Below, piece by piece: positions 25,504 through 38,685 of a DNA stretch of 64,000 bases. Below the pieces are notes generated by a model. It was not told the DNA's origin. It searched no databases and saw only the letters and a program-made list of their open reading frames with translations. Within the stretch, counting starts at the first letter, position 1. Every line of letters begins with the position of its first letter. The DNA is from Onchocerca volvulus. Its lineage: Eukaryota > Nematoda > Chromadorea > Rhabditida > Onchocercidae. Made by a program: the position numbers and the translations under genes. The DNA is taken from positions 21,848,603-21,912,602 of the forward strand of contig HG738137.1 of assembly GCA_000499405.2 (NCBI GenBank), written 5' to 3'.

Positions 25504-26780
25504 CGACTTTTCATCTTAACGCCTTTAAATTCGTTAAATGATTCACATTCCTTTACAAAGGATGTGAATTACTTAAAGAACAGAAGAATTCAGCAGTTCA
25601 GCCCACCTCTTTCTGATGAATTCAGCCTGTCTCTTTCCTTTCGTTTTATTATGTTTCCTTTTATGGAAAGTTCGATTGCATTTTAATCCTTAACGAAATG
25701 GAATAAATCTCTTGCTATCGTTTGGCTCACAGCTGCGAGATATGTTCAATTTTTTCCATACTATTATTTTCAGATTTGTGATGTTTCTACAATCCTTTTC
25801 TAACTTCTTTTTGTATTGAACTGAACAACATTAGTCCTTCTGAATCAATTTCCGATCATTTCTCATTCGAATGCATGACTTATATTTTCACTCTTTTTCT
25901 TCTTTCTATTTCTTTCTTCATATGAACTCACCTTTGACCTTATCTTCTGTTCTTCATGAATAGTGATTTACTGGACGGATAGGATGAGTTACCAGATGCA
26001 CATCAAATTTCATATTCATTCTACCGGGAGTATTGCTTACTTATGACATTTTTAGAGAAAAATTTCAATTTCTAATTCGAAGATCGATGACATTGCCGTT
26101 TCTCTCTTTTCATTGGGTATGACATTCTTATTTGACGTTTAAGGACAAACAATTCCGATTTGGAGTCCTTCTGGTAACAAAACTATTCTGTCGTGTCTAC
26201 TCCTGTTATGACGAGAAAATCTTGTTCTTGCATTATCTAAAAGTGAGATGATAAATTTTTTAAGCATTTAGCACACAGCACATGATTTGCCTTATGATAT
26301 TTATTAATGTATGGAAGAATAACTAAACAGTCGGTTGAAATTGTTGAAATGCACACATTTTTGATGATATTGATAGATATTTTTCTCATTTTTCGTGATC
26401 AAAGAATGAGTTTTGGAATCTTTCTGAAAGAAATTTCCGGTAATAACTTATTCGATAACTTATCAAAAGATAACTTCTTCTGTTAAGATAAGATTCAATT
26501 GATCATATTTATGATTTTGTTCCTTTTTTACTTTCACACCGTTCCATTATTCTGTTAATCATTAATTCATTAACAATTCATTCCTTACTGATAACTTGTC
26601 AGCGCTTATCAGTTTAACATTTTTTTCTTTCATTTCTGGAGAAAAATATCACGAAAGTTATGGAAGAAGATTCGTCTGGAAAGATGTCTAGGAACTGATG
26701 AAACATATCGATATGTTGGCCACAATTTCATTTCATAATTAATTTGTCTGCGTCGGAAAGGTGAACATAGCAAGCGCTAT

Positions 26781-26820
26781 TGTGTATGTGTGTGTGTGTT
26801 TGTTTGTTTGTTTGTTTTTT
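26781..26820. repeat. GT/GTTT microsatellite
   Basis: A short run of GT followed by repeated GTTT and a T tract. No function is suggested. Confidence 0.85.
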
Positions 26821-28072
26821 ACGACATTTTGAATAACATAATGCCTATGAGGGGAGAGAGATTCATCTCATACAAACCTGTATTTGCTGAATTAGTGGAA
26901 TGTGTGCGGAAGAAGACAGCAGTGATCGATAACATCGATGATTACAAAAGATGGTTGTAAAGTAGTTTCAGGTTTTTTCAAACGATGTTGTGTTGAAGTT
27001 TTTTTCTTTTTTCTTTTCCTGCGATAGAATCACAAAAATTATAAAATTTTAGTTACGTTTTTATATTCGAAGTTATTTGGGAGTTTTTTCAAAAATCCTT
27101 TCCAGGGATTCGGTTACGGAAAATTATCATAGAATTCTAGAAATGCGAAATGCTGAAATTGCGATTCAGCAGTTTCCTTTTTTTAATTCTGACTATAACT
27201 TTTAAAGCTGGATATGAATTGAGGAAATGATAGCGAATAGTAAGCATGTTGAAAAATTTCATGCGATCCTGAATATTCTTTTCAAAACTAAGCAAAAAAA
27301 TCGACAATAGACTAGGGTTCATAGATCATTTGTATTATGAATGGAAATAGATCATTCTCATACTTTGAAATTATTGTATTTGTTTAGAAAGAGGAACGCT
27401 TCTTTTGTTTTAAAGATGAAAAATGATTAATGTTCAAGAATGCAATAAAATCTTGCATTCTTTCCGGTCTTGGAAACTTTCAACTGTCTCATTTCTGTCT
27501 TTTCTGCTCTTCTTCATCTTTCACCTTCTGAATTCATAATTAGCCTTCTACTCGCTATATTTTATTCAATGGACACTATTTAGAATTCACTTTTGTTTTG
27601 TTTCCGACGAAACGCAATACTCTTTTCTAGCTGTATTAATGCAAAAATCCTGTCAAAATTAAATTTAATCATTTCAATCGCAACTTTAGTACCAACATCC
27701 TCTATCAACGATCTTTTTTTGTCTTTCTTGTAAAGATGATATTCCTCTGCTCTAGAATTGCTTGCCATCATATTTCTTGTTCAAAATTCATATTCAGCAT
27801 TGATGGCATCGAATCTTCATTGAGCAGTATTCTTCTGTACGAGCGATAAAGGAAATGCGCAATTTACTTGAATATTCTCTAATAATTGCTTGTAAATGAA
27901 GAAGATGTTACGAGCAACTGTCAAAGAATATGCAAGCAAATTGATTACTAAGTTATTCTTTATGTTATAAGAATTATTCAACTGAACTGTACAACATTAA
28001 TGTCGCTTTGCTTCTTCGAATTTTCTTTCTTTTTAGAAAACATAAAGGGTACATTTCCAGAACTAATAGTAC

Positions 28073-31000
28073 ATGCTCATATGTTGGTATGTGGCAATAT
28101 ATTGCATAGTTCTCAGTCTGGAAGATGACATTCAATCGGCGCCAGAGACATCAATTACAATCGACGAAAATGCCGAACTGGTAATATTTGGCATGAGACA
28201 TGGCAATCGTCATCCGAGAAAGTTTTTGAACCAAAACTCGCGAATTTGGGGTTTTGAAGGAGTTCATGAATTAACACAAGTTTGGACAATTCATTTCCTT
28301 CCTATTTTTTTCTTTTTTTTTTTTTTTTTTTTGAAATTTCAAGTCATGCAAATTCAGTCTAAAATATTTTATTGCATAGCAATGATTTTTTTGTAAGAAT
28401 TGATTCGGATTAAATTAACTCATTTGAACTCATTTAACTTATTAGCTTGGAAAATAAGCCTATATCGTTCCTTGGCCATCTAGTATGACTTATTTCTTAA
28501 TGCAGGTATACATTTTAAAAAAAGCCAACTATTCCAGCAGTCAAATAATTATTTTTGATTAGCTAAGTTTTTATTTGATGATTTTTATTATTACAGTTCG
28601 GCAAGCGTGAAGGGTTCGGTTTTGGCAAAGAACTTCGTGAATTTGTTAGATCCTTAGTTGGTAACAATTATATGCAACATGAAGTAACATTATATACCTC
28701 TAGTGCGAACAGTTGTCAAATGACGCTACAGGTATTAGATATTTCGTATGATTTTCATGCCAATTAAAACAATTTATGGAATTTATCTAGAAGTTTCAGT
28801 ATACAACTATACTAGGAAATAAAATCGTTACCAGTTTTTCGATATTCCAATGATAGACTATGCCATTCGCTGAAAGGACTTAAAGAGAATAATTAGATCA
28901 TTTCCTAATTTAACCTTCCAAGTTTCACTACAATGTTGTTTTTTAGATCGTTATGGCAGGTTTCTATCCGCCTGATACATTTGCTGAATGGAATCATGCT
29001 TTAGAATGGTCACCAGTACCATATACCATTAACGACCTAATGCTACAAACGCATTCTACCGTAAATTGTAGTGCCATTCAACGAGGTGTTTTATCAATGA
29101 CAAGCTCTTATCTTAACTTTTGACATGACACATTTCATTGATAATATTCTGTCTGTCTCTTTTGTGAATCTTTCAAATCAAATAAAGAATTTGAAGATAG
29201 GAAATTTTAATTGATAAATTAAAATTGGCATACATCTCTGGGTAACGTAGAGACCTTTTTCAGGAACATAATAGTTTTTCAGTTGCCATTTTCATAGTTT
29301 CTACCGTTTTATCCTTAGGTCATTATATTCAAGAATGATTTGAATATTTTTCGAAAACATAGAATACAGTACTGAGGTTTGTACGTAAAATATATGATTT
29401 TCCAGTTTGGGAGCCGATCATTCATGACAATTTACCTGAATTAATGGACTTGACCACTACAAATGCGCAATTGTTCGACTATATTGCAAAACATACGGGA
29501 TGGAATAGATCAATCGAAAGCGCTTCCAACCTGGCTGATAATATCTTAGAAATGGTCAATTCTTTCGCTAATTTGCTAACGATGGATTTGCCTAAGTATT
29601 TTAATATTGGTACCGTAATATTCTCATACCAGTGTTACTTTTTTGTCATTGTTAGATTTCCTGAGTGTAGAATGGAAGAAAACAGGAAAATATAGACTTT
29701 ATAGAATTTCTTTTAAGTGGACTGTTTCCTTATTAGAATTATTATTTAATTTAAAAATTTTCAACACATTTCAGGATGCTGCTCAAATTTTAAATTCTGC
29801 AAATTCTATTTCATTGTAAAATTTCAAATTGTCAGTCTATATAAAAATATGGGAAGATGTGGCTTAAATTAAAAAGTTTCTGTAATTATATGTAATTATT
29901 TATATTTGGATTGTTTGGAACGAATCTTTCTCAAATTTTAGAATTTATACAACACTAGTTTACCAGACTGGATTGAACGGCCCACTCTGGAAGAATTTAA
30001 CAAAAGATCATTGAAAGAAACGATAATGACGTTCTTAGAGAAGCATTCACTTGCTTGTGTCAACTATGAGCCATGTCGCGATATTACGGGTGGCATTTGG
30101 CTGAACCACATTTTGACTATCCTTCATAACACTGCATATGGCCAACAAACTCAAAAACTCATCGGTTATGTTTCAGTAAGTTTTTATGATATATAAGTAA
30201 CCCAGAATAGCGGAAAACAGTAATAAAATCCAAGTTGTCTCCTTAGATTTGTGCAAATAGCTTTTTAAGTGTTTATTTGATTTCATCTCGAATGCTCATT
30301 AAATTTGAATTTGCTACATTTCAAATTCTGTAAAAGTAAGAGAGGGAAGGGAAAAGTTTTGCACGTAAATTTTAAGATAGTATAATTGGAGTTAAATACA
30401 GTTTAGAACAATTATTTCTCGTAAAAAGTTGTCCAGATTATTGAAGAAAGGGCAGTCGGTGACGAAAGATCAAATGATGGAAGAAGCGAAACTTTATAGC
30501 TCAATACTCCAATTTTTGAAGTCTTAATTGTAATTACAGTTGGGCGCTGTCATAAGGAAGAATTGGACCCTTCCTTGTTAACGGTACTGGCTAAAGATAT
30601 TGCAGCATTCGATATATCTCATCATTTCGCTTGCTGGATATACTTTTTAGACTTAGCCTTTCTGTCGAAACTCAGAAGATTGCAGTGTAAAAGACTGATA
30701 TGAGAATAGATATTAACATGACATTTATTTTTCAATGTAACTTCGACTTTTAAGAGTTTTCTTCTCGGATAAGTCGTTGAGATGATTGTTATCAGTTTGT
30801 CGTTTACTATTGCGTACGAAAATATGACCGTGAGATTGTCCATGTAAATAAAAATGTAAATGTTCGTTATGGCTTTGACACAACGTTGCAAGTTCTTTAT
30901 CAACCGCTTTGCAATTTTGATACAACGTTGCATTCGAATGGGCGCGTAGTTAAGAACTTTCGAAGATTGGAGATTTTAAATAAACGAACATTTACATTTT

Positions 31001-31798
31001 TATTGTATAGATTAACTGGAACATCCACACTTCGTGTGGCCAGTCCAGCTAGTATAGAATAGGAGAAGACGATACTAAGATATTTAAAAGGCTGTTTTTT
31101 TGATCATCTACAAGTTTACAAGGTAGTTTTTATTCATTGAGCTTTTTCACTTTCCCAGTTTACTTGAAATTTGAATAATGATAAAATAATGATGGTACTG
31201 AGTTCTTAGCAACTGTAAGGGAATCAACCTTGGTAATTGCTCTCAGCAGATCATTATTAATTTCGGCACGTCCTTTATTGTCAAGATCCTCACAGAATTT
31301 TTTTGAATTACCACTGTGTGTGAGCAGTTCCTGAATGTGTTATTGATATTACGCAATAAAATAGGTCCTTATGACCTATTTTGAACTCACATATGAAAAT
31401 CATTTGAACTTATGTAAAACATCACTGTCATATAAACAAATTGAACATACAACAATTAGCAAGTGATGAAGCGCATTAAAATGATTTACAATTCAACTTT
31501 CATTTAAGAATATATTCTAATTACAGCAAATTACGACACAAAAACATTTTTATCATCAACCTAAATAAGTCGTTCCGTAAACTGGAAGAATAACTGTAAT
31601 TGCAACTAGAACTGCAGTATAACTAAATTAGTGCCGAATTTCAATAGAGATAATTAATCGGTGGAATTTTAAGGTAATTTCTCAGTTTATCATTAGATTA
31701 GAATGGGAATAAAAAAGTTCGAAGCGAATTTATTGGGAAATCTTGGACATTGTAATATACGAAGTGCCGTTTTCCAAAAGTAGGAATAGCTTAACATT

Positions 31799-31864
<66 letters not shown>

Positions 31865-33050
31865 CATTAAAAGAGCTTCAGGACCATCACTACAGTGTAA
31901 GAACAGTGACAACAGAAACGACTGAAATCAAAAATAGTAAAAAATTTGGAAGATGAAGAGATTGTTGAAATTTTTGACAAAAAATGGTAAGAAATTAAGA
32001 GGAAACTGAAAAAATCAAATGTAGTTGTTAAAATGATTGCAAATGTATAAGTCTCCGAATTATCCGTATTGCCATTTTTTTTGAACGCATTTCTCAGAAT
32101 ATTAAAATCAAAATCTATTTGTAGCATTTGGAACTGGTATTATCGGTGATGAAATTATTACGAATAAATCAAACCTATCTGGACACGACAGCCGGTTTCT
32201 TGATGGAATATCGCAATAAACCGAATAAATCCATTAGACTACTATATCATGAAGCATTAGCTATCGATAGACATATTATTCGACAGGTAATGATAATGAA
32301 AACTATTAGAACCATCAGCACTGCACGAGCTGTGAGTAATTTAATCCGGTTATTATTAGGACAGACAAGATTTAATCATCTATTATAGTTCATGGTTTGG
32401 ACTATGAAATATTCCAGATGAATGCATAGAGTGATTAATTAGTCTCTCTTCTAATTAGTCTTTCTTCTCTTATATAAGATACTTAAAATTTTCTGTTCCT
32501 ATTGATACAACAGATGTAACTAAATGCATCTGCTCCAACAATTGAATTTATTACATGTTCGTTTAGTGATACATAAGCATTCTCTTCTATAAAGCTTTTC
32601 CTGTTCTGCTCTCTTAGCGTGAAGCTTCGATGAAGCTTTGGTGTATGAGATTAACAAGACTATAGAGTTGAAGAGATTCTGATAAAATTTACGAATAAAT
32701 TTTCTTGATTAAAAATTGTCGAAACTCTGAAATTTAATTCAACCTTCAATTAGGCCGAATATCTGGAAGAATTGGAAGAACTGAGCGATCCAAATCATTG
32801 GATACCATTCGAATCATTTTATCAACTTATCAAAAACAAAGCAATTGCGAATTTGGAAGAGATTTGCGGGAAAGTAACACAATGTGCAGCATCAGGAGAT
32901 AATAGCAAGATGTCATCGCAGGGGACTGTTAGTGATAGTGATAACGGCGGTACTTTATCCGACCCTTATACCTCTTCCTTGGCTCCATCTGCTGCCTTCC
33001 TATGTAACATTGTGATGCATTTGTTAATCATTCTGTTCCTCATTTCATGA
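28073..33050 (+). CDS. Histidine acid phosphatase-like protein, probably catalytically impaired
   Basis: Seven exons: 28073-28279, 28597-28731, 28947-29085, 29406-29554, 29942-30175, 32125-32286 and 32754-33050. All are in phase, giving 440 aa. The first ATG follows a TTTCCAG acceptor at 28054-28060, a likely trans-splice site. A signal peptide (residues 1-15) is followed by the family's first motif FGMRHGNRHP (Arg42, His43, Arg46). Later blocks fit the fold, such as MAGFYPPDTFAEW, SLPDWIERPT and GGIWLNHIL. Two catalytic positions are wrong. The segment YTSSANSCQMTL (residues 102-113) has no Arg where the family has one. The HD proton donor motif is HL (His289-Leu290, YVSHLELVLSVM). The protein ends in a serine-rich stretch and a hydrophobic tail (NIVMHLLIILFLIS), suggesting a membrane or GPI anchor. 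The exon 4 donor was chosen at ATG/GTCAAT; ACC/GTAATA slightly further on is also in phase. Confidence 0.88.
30839..31052 (+). mobile_element. Non-autonomous Helitron-like element with 22-bp inverted repeats
   Basis: It lies in the fifth intron of the phosphatase-like gene. The right end has a perfect 6-bp hairpin (CCACAC-TTC-GTGTGG, 31025-31039), a 9-bp spacer, then CTAG followed by T, which is how Helitron 3' ends look. Upstream, 30847-30868 and 30983-31004 are exact 22-bp inverted repeats. The interior matches parts of 47254-47659 in inverted orientation. The left end is placed at a TC dinucleotide at 30839, but the preceding base is G and not the expected A, so the left boundary is uncertain. 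Confidence 0.55.
31801..31863. repeat. A tract in a phosphatase-like gene intron
   Basis: Sixty-odd bases of nearly pure A with one T. Apparent open frames here are only poly-Lys or poly-Phe artefacts. Confidence 0.9.
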
Positions 33051-36000
33051 AAGGTACTTTTTACTATGAATAGTACAGTAAGAATCATTCTCAGAAGTAA
33101 AATGTTGAAGATCACGATATCATTCCGGTTCAGGATTACCCATGGTAACGATAATAAAATCGTATCTGTCTCGTTTACCTGTTTTGTTTTAAAATTTAGC
33201 ATGTTTAGTGAAAAACTGGTGGTTTCTAGAACAAATTTCGGAACTACTGCACTTGCGAAATTCTTATTCCAGCTCAAAAGACTTTTATATAGTCCATCAA
33301 CATAGAACTACATAAAAATTTGTATTCAATTGATGTTGAAACTTAGCTTGCAGCAAATATTTTTTAAACTTAAGATCATCATACGACATGAGAATTTTCG
33401 GTTGTATGATTCTCATTATAGTATTCTTTTATGCTTTCTAATAGTATTAAAATTGCTTTGCAGTTGCATGTAAATAATGCAAATTTATTGTTCTTGCAAG
33501 AATCAATAATTTATTAATGCCAGAAATATTTGAATTTTTTTTTTTTTTTTTTTCTCAGATATTACCATAACACCCACATGAATTACAATTTTCCAGTTTA
33601 TCATGTAGGATTTTTGTTTTTTTGATTTGTTTGATTTAAATTTATGAAACTTTATAATTACTTGAAAATAAATATTGTACTTCCACCTTATCAAAACACT
33701 CAATTTGAAGAATAATTGCTATTCACCTGCAGTCTCATCTAATTAAGAGAATCAAAGTTTGCATCTTGAAAAATCGAAGATGGGAATACATGGATTCCAC
33801 GTGTTGCAAACAGTCAAAGTACATGATCAAGTTTCACATGGTTCTGAAGATATAATTTGAAAAATAATGATGAAATGAAAGAAGGTATTATTTGTAGGAT
33901 GCGCCAGTAGCCCACTGACCTGGATAACCTTTCCTTTTCCAATCATCACTGATGACCGAATATTGGTCATTTGTGTGCACCGACTTTGACATACCAGATG
34001 ACAATGGAGCATAGGGTCACGACATCTTTTGCAATCTTTTGACATTAAATAATATCCCCTGCAAAGTCGGGAGAATTCCCTAATACAAGGGAAAGTACCT
34101 TCTCCTTCTTTCCTTTCCATTCCCTTTTCTCATCCTTTCTCTCTTTCTAATTAAATTTGAAATTTTAAGCTCGAAATTTTGTACCATGACGAAAATATTC
34201 AGAAATTTTGAAATTTCATGCATTAATAATACAAAATAATTGTTGCAGAACAAACATTTAGATACTTAAACTATAATCACAGTACAAATTGTTATTTTCA
34301 AGCACGAAATATTTTTGTATTTTTTAAAACTGATAGCCAAATCATTTGGAGACATTGAGATGACATTAATGAAGGAAATATTCTGGAAAAAATAAGTTGT
34401 ACATTTAATTCATAGTAGTGGTGCGACGTCTGAGAACATTTTCTGAATGGGTCAGAATCCGTAAACATTACTGTCTTGCTGAAATATATTCAGGATGTAC
34501 TCTCCTCATCTTGTGAAATATCAGGAAACTGGATGATTACCATTCAGAATCATGAGAATAATTCATTTCTACTAGAAACAGATTTCTATTACAAAATTTA
34601 ATTAAGAACTGTAAGCGAAGTATAATTCCACCAAAATCCATTTGTCCTTTCCTGATTTCAAATGTCAACGATCCTGTTTATATGAACTCACCAACAACAG
34701 ATTTTCGAACGGTTATTTTACTTTTTCAAATTTTCGCTCAATGATTTTATTTCTTTTTTTCTTTTTGAATACAAATTTTTTTGAATTAAATGAAAACAGA
34801 ATAGATTATTTGAAATAATTCGCATAGTGATACAAGAGCTGTTTCTTGCAATATCATTATTAATTGTTAACTGCGATTTTGAGTAATGGCAAGAGATTAA
34901 AGATTGAACAGAGTTCAGTCTCATATGCAGCAAAACTAGAAGTGATGAATGTAATGAACGAAAACATCCATAACATTATTTGTTGTGCATTACTGCACGT
35001 GAAGGATCGCTGCAATTCTCTGAACTTTGTTCAAGCAATTAGATTTGAATGATTGAAATATACTACTTTGTCTTAATTACTTAATTTATTTACCTATTTT
35101 AGCATTCGATTCCATTTGCTAAGACTCGCTGATCGTTAAGCCATCTGTTGGCATGTGTCTTTTCCAAATTTAATTTTGTCTAATCGTACCGTCACACTCG
35201 TAATGATGGTAGTGGCGGTGATAAAGATGACGGGTAGCAGTCAGTATTAGTACTTTCCTGGAAATGAGGTTAAATAGAGGTCGGTCAGCATCACTTCTGT
35301 GAATTCATCCGTCATGAATGTCCAACCTTCTGGATGGCAATATCGCCAGCTCTCGGAATCGCCCTTTATACTCGCTTCCCGTGTGTTGCTTTCTCACTTT
35401 TCACGATGTCCACTCTTTATTACTTCCACTAATTATTCATTAATTAATACTTCTCGTTGCTTTTTCAATTTTCGTGCTTTCGCAGGAAAACTGTCCCATT
35501 CCATCTGGAAGATATTTATAGCTTCATTCATTATACTAAATCAAAATGTCGGCTATTTTGTTTTTGTGATAATGAAAAATGTACTGATATTGTTGAATCA
35601 ATTTAAACTTGCACAAATCATGCAGCGCTCTCAAAGTTACTCAAAAATCTATCAGGTTGCTCCAAATTATCGCTTTTCTCCCAATTATTGCCTTATAGAT
35701 CTGGTTGAATAACACTAGAAATTTTTTAGAAATCTGATAGAAAATAAGCCGCAAAACTTCGCTCACACAATTATTAAGCAAAAAACGTTTATTAGGCCTT
35801 GAAGTAATGCTTTTCTTAAGTAAGTTTAGTGAGGAAAATGATTGCTTGCATGGGCTCATTTATATTTCTTTGCTCTCCTAAATGAAAAATTCACTTTGTA
35901 TACGAAAACTGTGCTTTACATATACTCATTTCCATTCTTTGGCGAAGAACTTCAAAAACACATAGATATTAAATTAAATTCAACGCTTTGAAATTTAGCA

Positions 36001-38685
36001 TCTGTTATTCTCTTGATAGTTTTCATCAATATTCTTCGATAAAATAAACTTTTGAAATAGAAAATGAGTTTTTTCTTCTGTTTTTTTTTTACAGCTGCTT
36101 TGCTCTCTTATTCCAACATCTTATTTTACCTGATATTTAATTAAAACGTTTGATTGGTGAAAATTTGTTATTCTTCATTGCAAAATAAGGAAAAAGTGCA
36201 GATCCAGAGATTTATAGTCCATATAATCCCAAAAGAGTTCACTCTTCCCAATTATGGATGAGCTGAGTGATGAATAAGTAGGTCGATCGCGGTGCCTTCC
36301 ACAGGGGCACGACACCACCTGACCCGACCCACTTTCCAGCATTACATTATTGCCCTATATCTCTTTAGGGACGACGCAACAATTGCAGGGTATCTATTTT
36401 TCGAAATGGGTTGCACATCAAATTTTATGAACAAACCCTTCAATATATGCATATTTTCGAAGACATCCATTTATTGTCAAATGAAGGATGGCCGTTGGTC
36501 AGCAGCAAATTGAGAAAAGATAATAGGTCGATCGGGACTGCTCGAGGTCGACAGTTGTTCTCTTCTACCGATTATATAATCAAATAAATACATGCGTGTA
36601 CGACCTCAATTTTTTCGCACATCCAATTGAATTTTTATTCACACTCTCAGACATTCGCAACATTTCATTCCATTATCTTCATTTTGTCATCGCAGCCAAG
36701 TGAGTTTTGGATGAGTCGATAATTCGACCTGGTTTGATCGCTTGATCGTCCCTAGCTGAGATACTGGATCCATCTTCTCTGAAGATAGCACCTTTGCCAA
36801 CTGTGTTAACCTGCCGATACAGAGGGTTATAATGCCTTTTTCCTCACTCTACTACTTACTCCTTTCCTTGGAATCAATCCCTTCAAGGTCCAACACCTGG
36901 AAAAATGAAAATCGAAATATATATGTGGTGGACGGATGAGAGATGTTACTTCTGTCTCTACATACCACCAGTCCATCCAATAGCGCACTTTTTTATTGCA
37001 GGAGATCTTTTGATCTGTTTTAGAACAGATGATTGATTAGAAATTCGAAAAATACAGTAAGAACAAGATGGAAGGGTCTCGGGATGGATATCTGTTGGGT
37101 CACCCAATTTCCACGATCGTAGCAGGCCTTCACGCATACCTCCACCCCTTCCCTAAATCGATGTTACGAACTCCACACCCTTGTGACCTCCCCGTACCCT
37201 ACTCCTCCCATCATTTGAGCCCGATTGCGCCATATCATCGTCGGCCTATATATCTTCCCTCGGAAGGTCCAGCCAGCTACCGACCGGCCCTTCCTGACGA
37301 TGATGGTGACAACAGTGGACGACAATTTCACCTGCCTCGTCATGATACTGCTCCAGATGCCTTCCTTTTCCTCTCCGGCCGATACAAACGACCGCCTCCA
37401 GATTGTGTCAGACCACAAAATTACATGCCTACTACCATCACTGACAAAATTTCTTTTTTTTTCCGTGGAAAATTCGTCCAGAGCGTTCCTCTTTGTAAAT
37501 ATGACCCCCAAACCTTTCTTTCATGTTTAAACTTATTATATCCGTTCACCTTTGGATTTAAAATCCAATTAATTTTGTTGAAACTTAACTTCTTCTGACT
37601 TCAGTAGGTTTTAAATTTTTACCTTTTAAAGTTCTAAATTGGTAGATATATTCTGAATTGATAGACAATAACTGCCACGGGTTGAAGTAAGAAAAAAAAG
37701 ACCAAAAATTTTCGGATTGGCTGAATCCTGGTTTTAAAGTTAAAATTTTTAAAATAATAAATATATTAGAAAGCCATTACTGTCATTGAAACAATAAATT
37801 TTCTGTTCACGTAGAATTCAAAATTCTATAAAGTTTTGGATGTTAATCTCGCAATGCTTCTCTTTTCTGCAGGAAAAATATTGAATATGATCAGCTTACA
37901 TAGTCCTTTTATAATGAATTATTGGTGATGATAACAAAACCGTTTAAGAATTGATATTAAAATTGATTAATATTGAATTTATGACTGAAATGAATTAGTG
38001 GTTTTGTAAATTTGAATCAAAATCTACCTCAAAAAACTTTCATTGGAAAATTCTAATTTTTTAGTAAAAAAATGATTAATTGTGCGAATTCTTGATAACC
38101 CAAAAAAAGATACCTCAAAATATAGGTTTTTCCAAGTTCAGTTTCCTTTATCTTCCTGCATTGTCAAACTTCCATTTTTATGATTATTGTTAGTAATAAA
38201 AATAGCTTTCTGCTGTTAATTCTATGTTTGCAAGTCTTATCATATTTTGAGTTATTAAATTTAAAAATGAAAATTAGATTTATGAGATAGTCATACTAAA
38301 TTGAATCGAGTGATAATGCGTTATCCCCTTGATTACAAATGTCAACAAAATTTTGAAATATTGTTTATCAAAATTTGGTATTCTGAATATTCGAATATTG
38401 TATTTTTCAATGGAAATTTGGCGACAAATGATCCAGGTGGCAAAACAAGGAATACTTTTCGGTTTGACAAGTCAATCGTTAGAGTGAAAATGAGCGATAG
38501 CAGTTTTTCTGTTGAACGTGTCCTTTTAATATTCCCTCCCCTTGTTATGATAAATAAAAAAAACCCAAGTTTTAATATAAATTATTACTGAATGATTTTA
38601 GAGTTGACATGCTCAAATTACAGGTCAAGGGAAAGTGGCCAGGTGTAGAGGAGGGAAAAAGTGAGGACAGGTCGTTGGTCAAGTC
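33051..38685. other. Intergenic upstream of the NR6A gene, with GC-richer islands
   Basis: About 5.6 kb. Most is AT-rich and featureless. Two patches stand out. One is 36270-36550, where the motif TAGGTCGATCG occurs twice (near 36282 and 36524). The other is 36900-37500, which is clearly GC-richer and carries the frame at 37068-37598. A good acceptor, AAATTACAG, ends at 38622, before the first NR6A ATG. These patches may be promoters or 5' exons of the receptor. Confidence 0.4.
37068..37598 (+). other. Proline-rich open frame of 176 codons, possible alternative 5' exon
   Basis: This is the longest uninterrupted ATG frame in the window. The first 125 residues are rich in Pro, His and Tyr (for example SHHLSPIAPYHRRPIYLP), as in disordered N-termini of transcription regulators. 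The last 50 residues are AT-encoded and look like read-through into an intron. The region is also open in a second plus frame and on the minus strand, which is what a GC-rich patch gives by chance. It lies 1.1 kb upstream of the first recognised NR6A exon, so it could be an alternative first exon. No donor and acceptor pair could be fixed with confidence. Confidence 0.25.

Larger units (their letters stand above)
22623..28072. other. Intergenic between divergent FKBP and phosphatase-like genes
   Basis: About 5.4 kb. It contains the open frame at 23145-23537, the 363-bp repeat at 25141-25503 with diverged element-like flanks up to about 26.2 kb, and a GT/GTTT microsatellite near 26781-26820. 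The rest shows no exon structure. Confidence 0.5.

Noticed and set aside
30622..30933. Two overlapping minus-strand frames near the Helitron-like element
   Set aside because: They run through the repeat and its inverted arm and show no transposase or Rep/helicase motif.
31730..31925. Open frames on both strands with poly-Lys or poly-Phe
   Set aside because: They are translations of the A tract at 31801-31863, not genes.
35299..35712. Frame of 137 codons on the plus strand
   Set aside because: No family features, hydrophobic AT-driven composition, overlapping open frames on the other strand and no partner exons.
37164..37530. Minus-strand and second plus-strand frames over the proline-rich frame
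   Set aside because: All are open because the patch is GC-richer; at most one can be real, and the Pro-rich frame is the best candidate.
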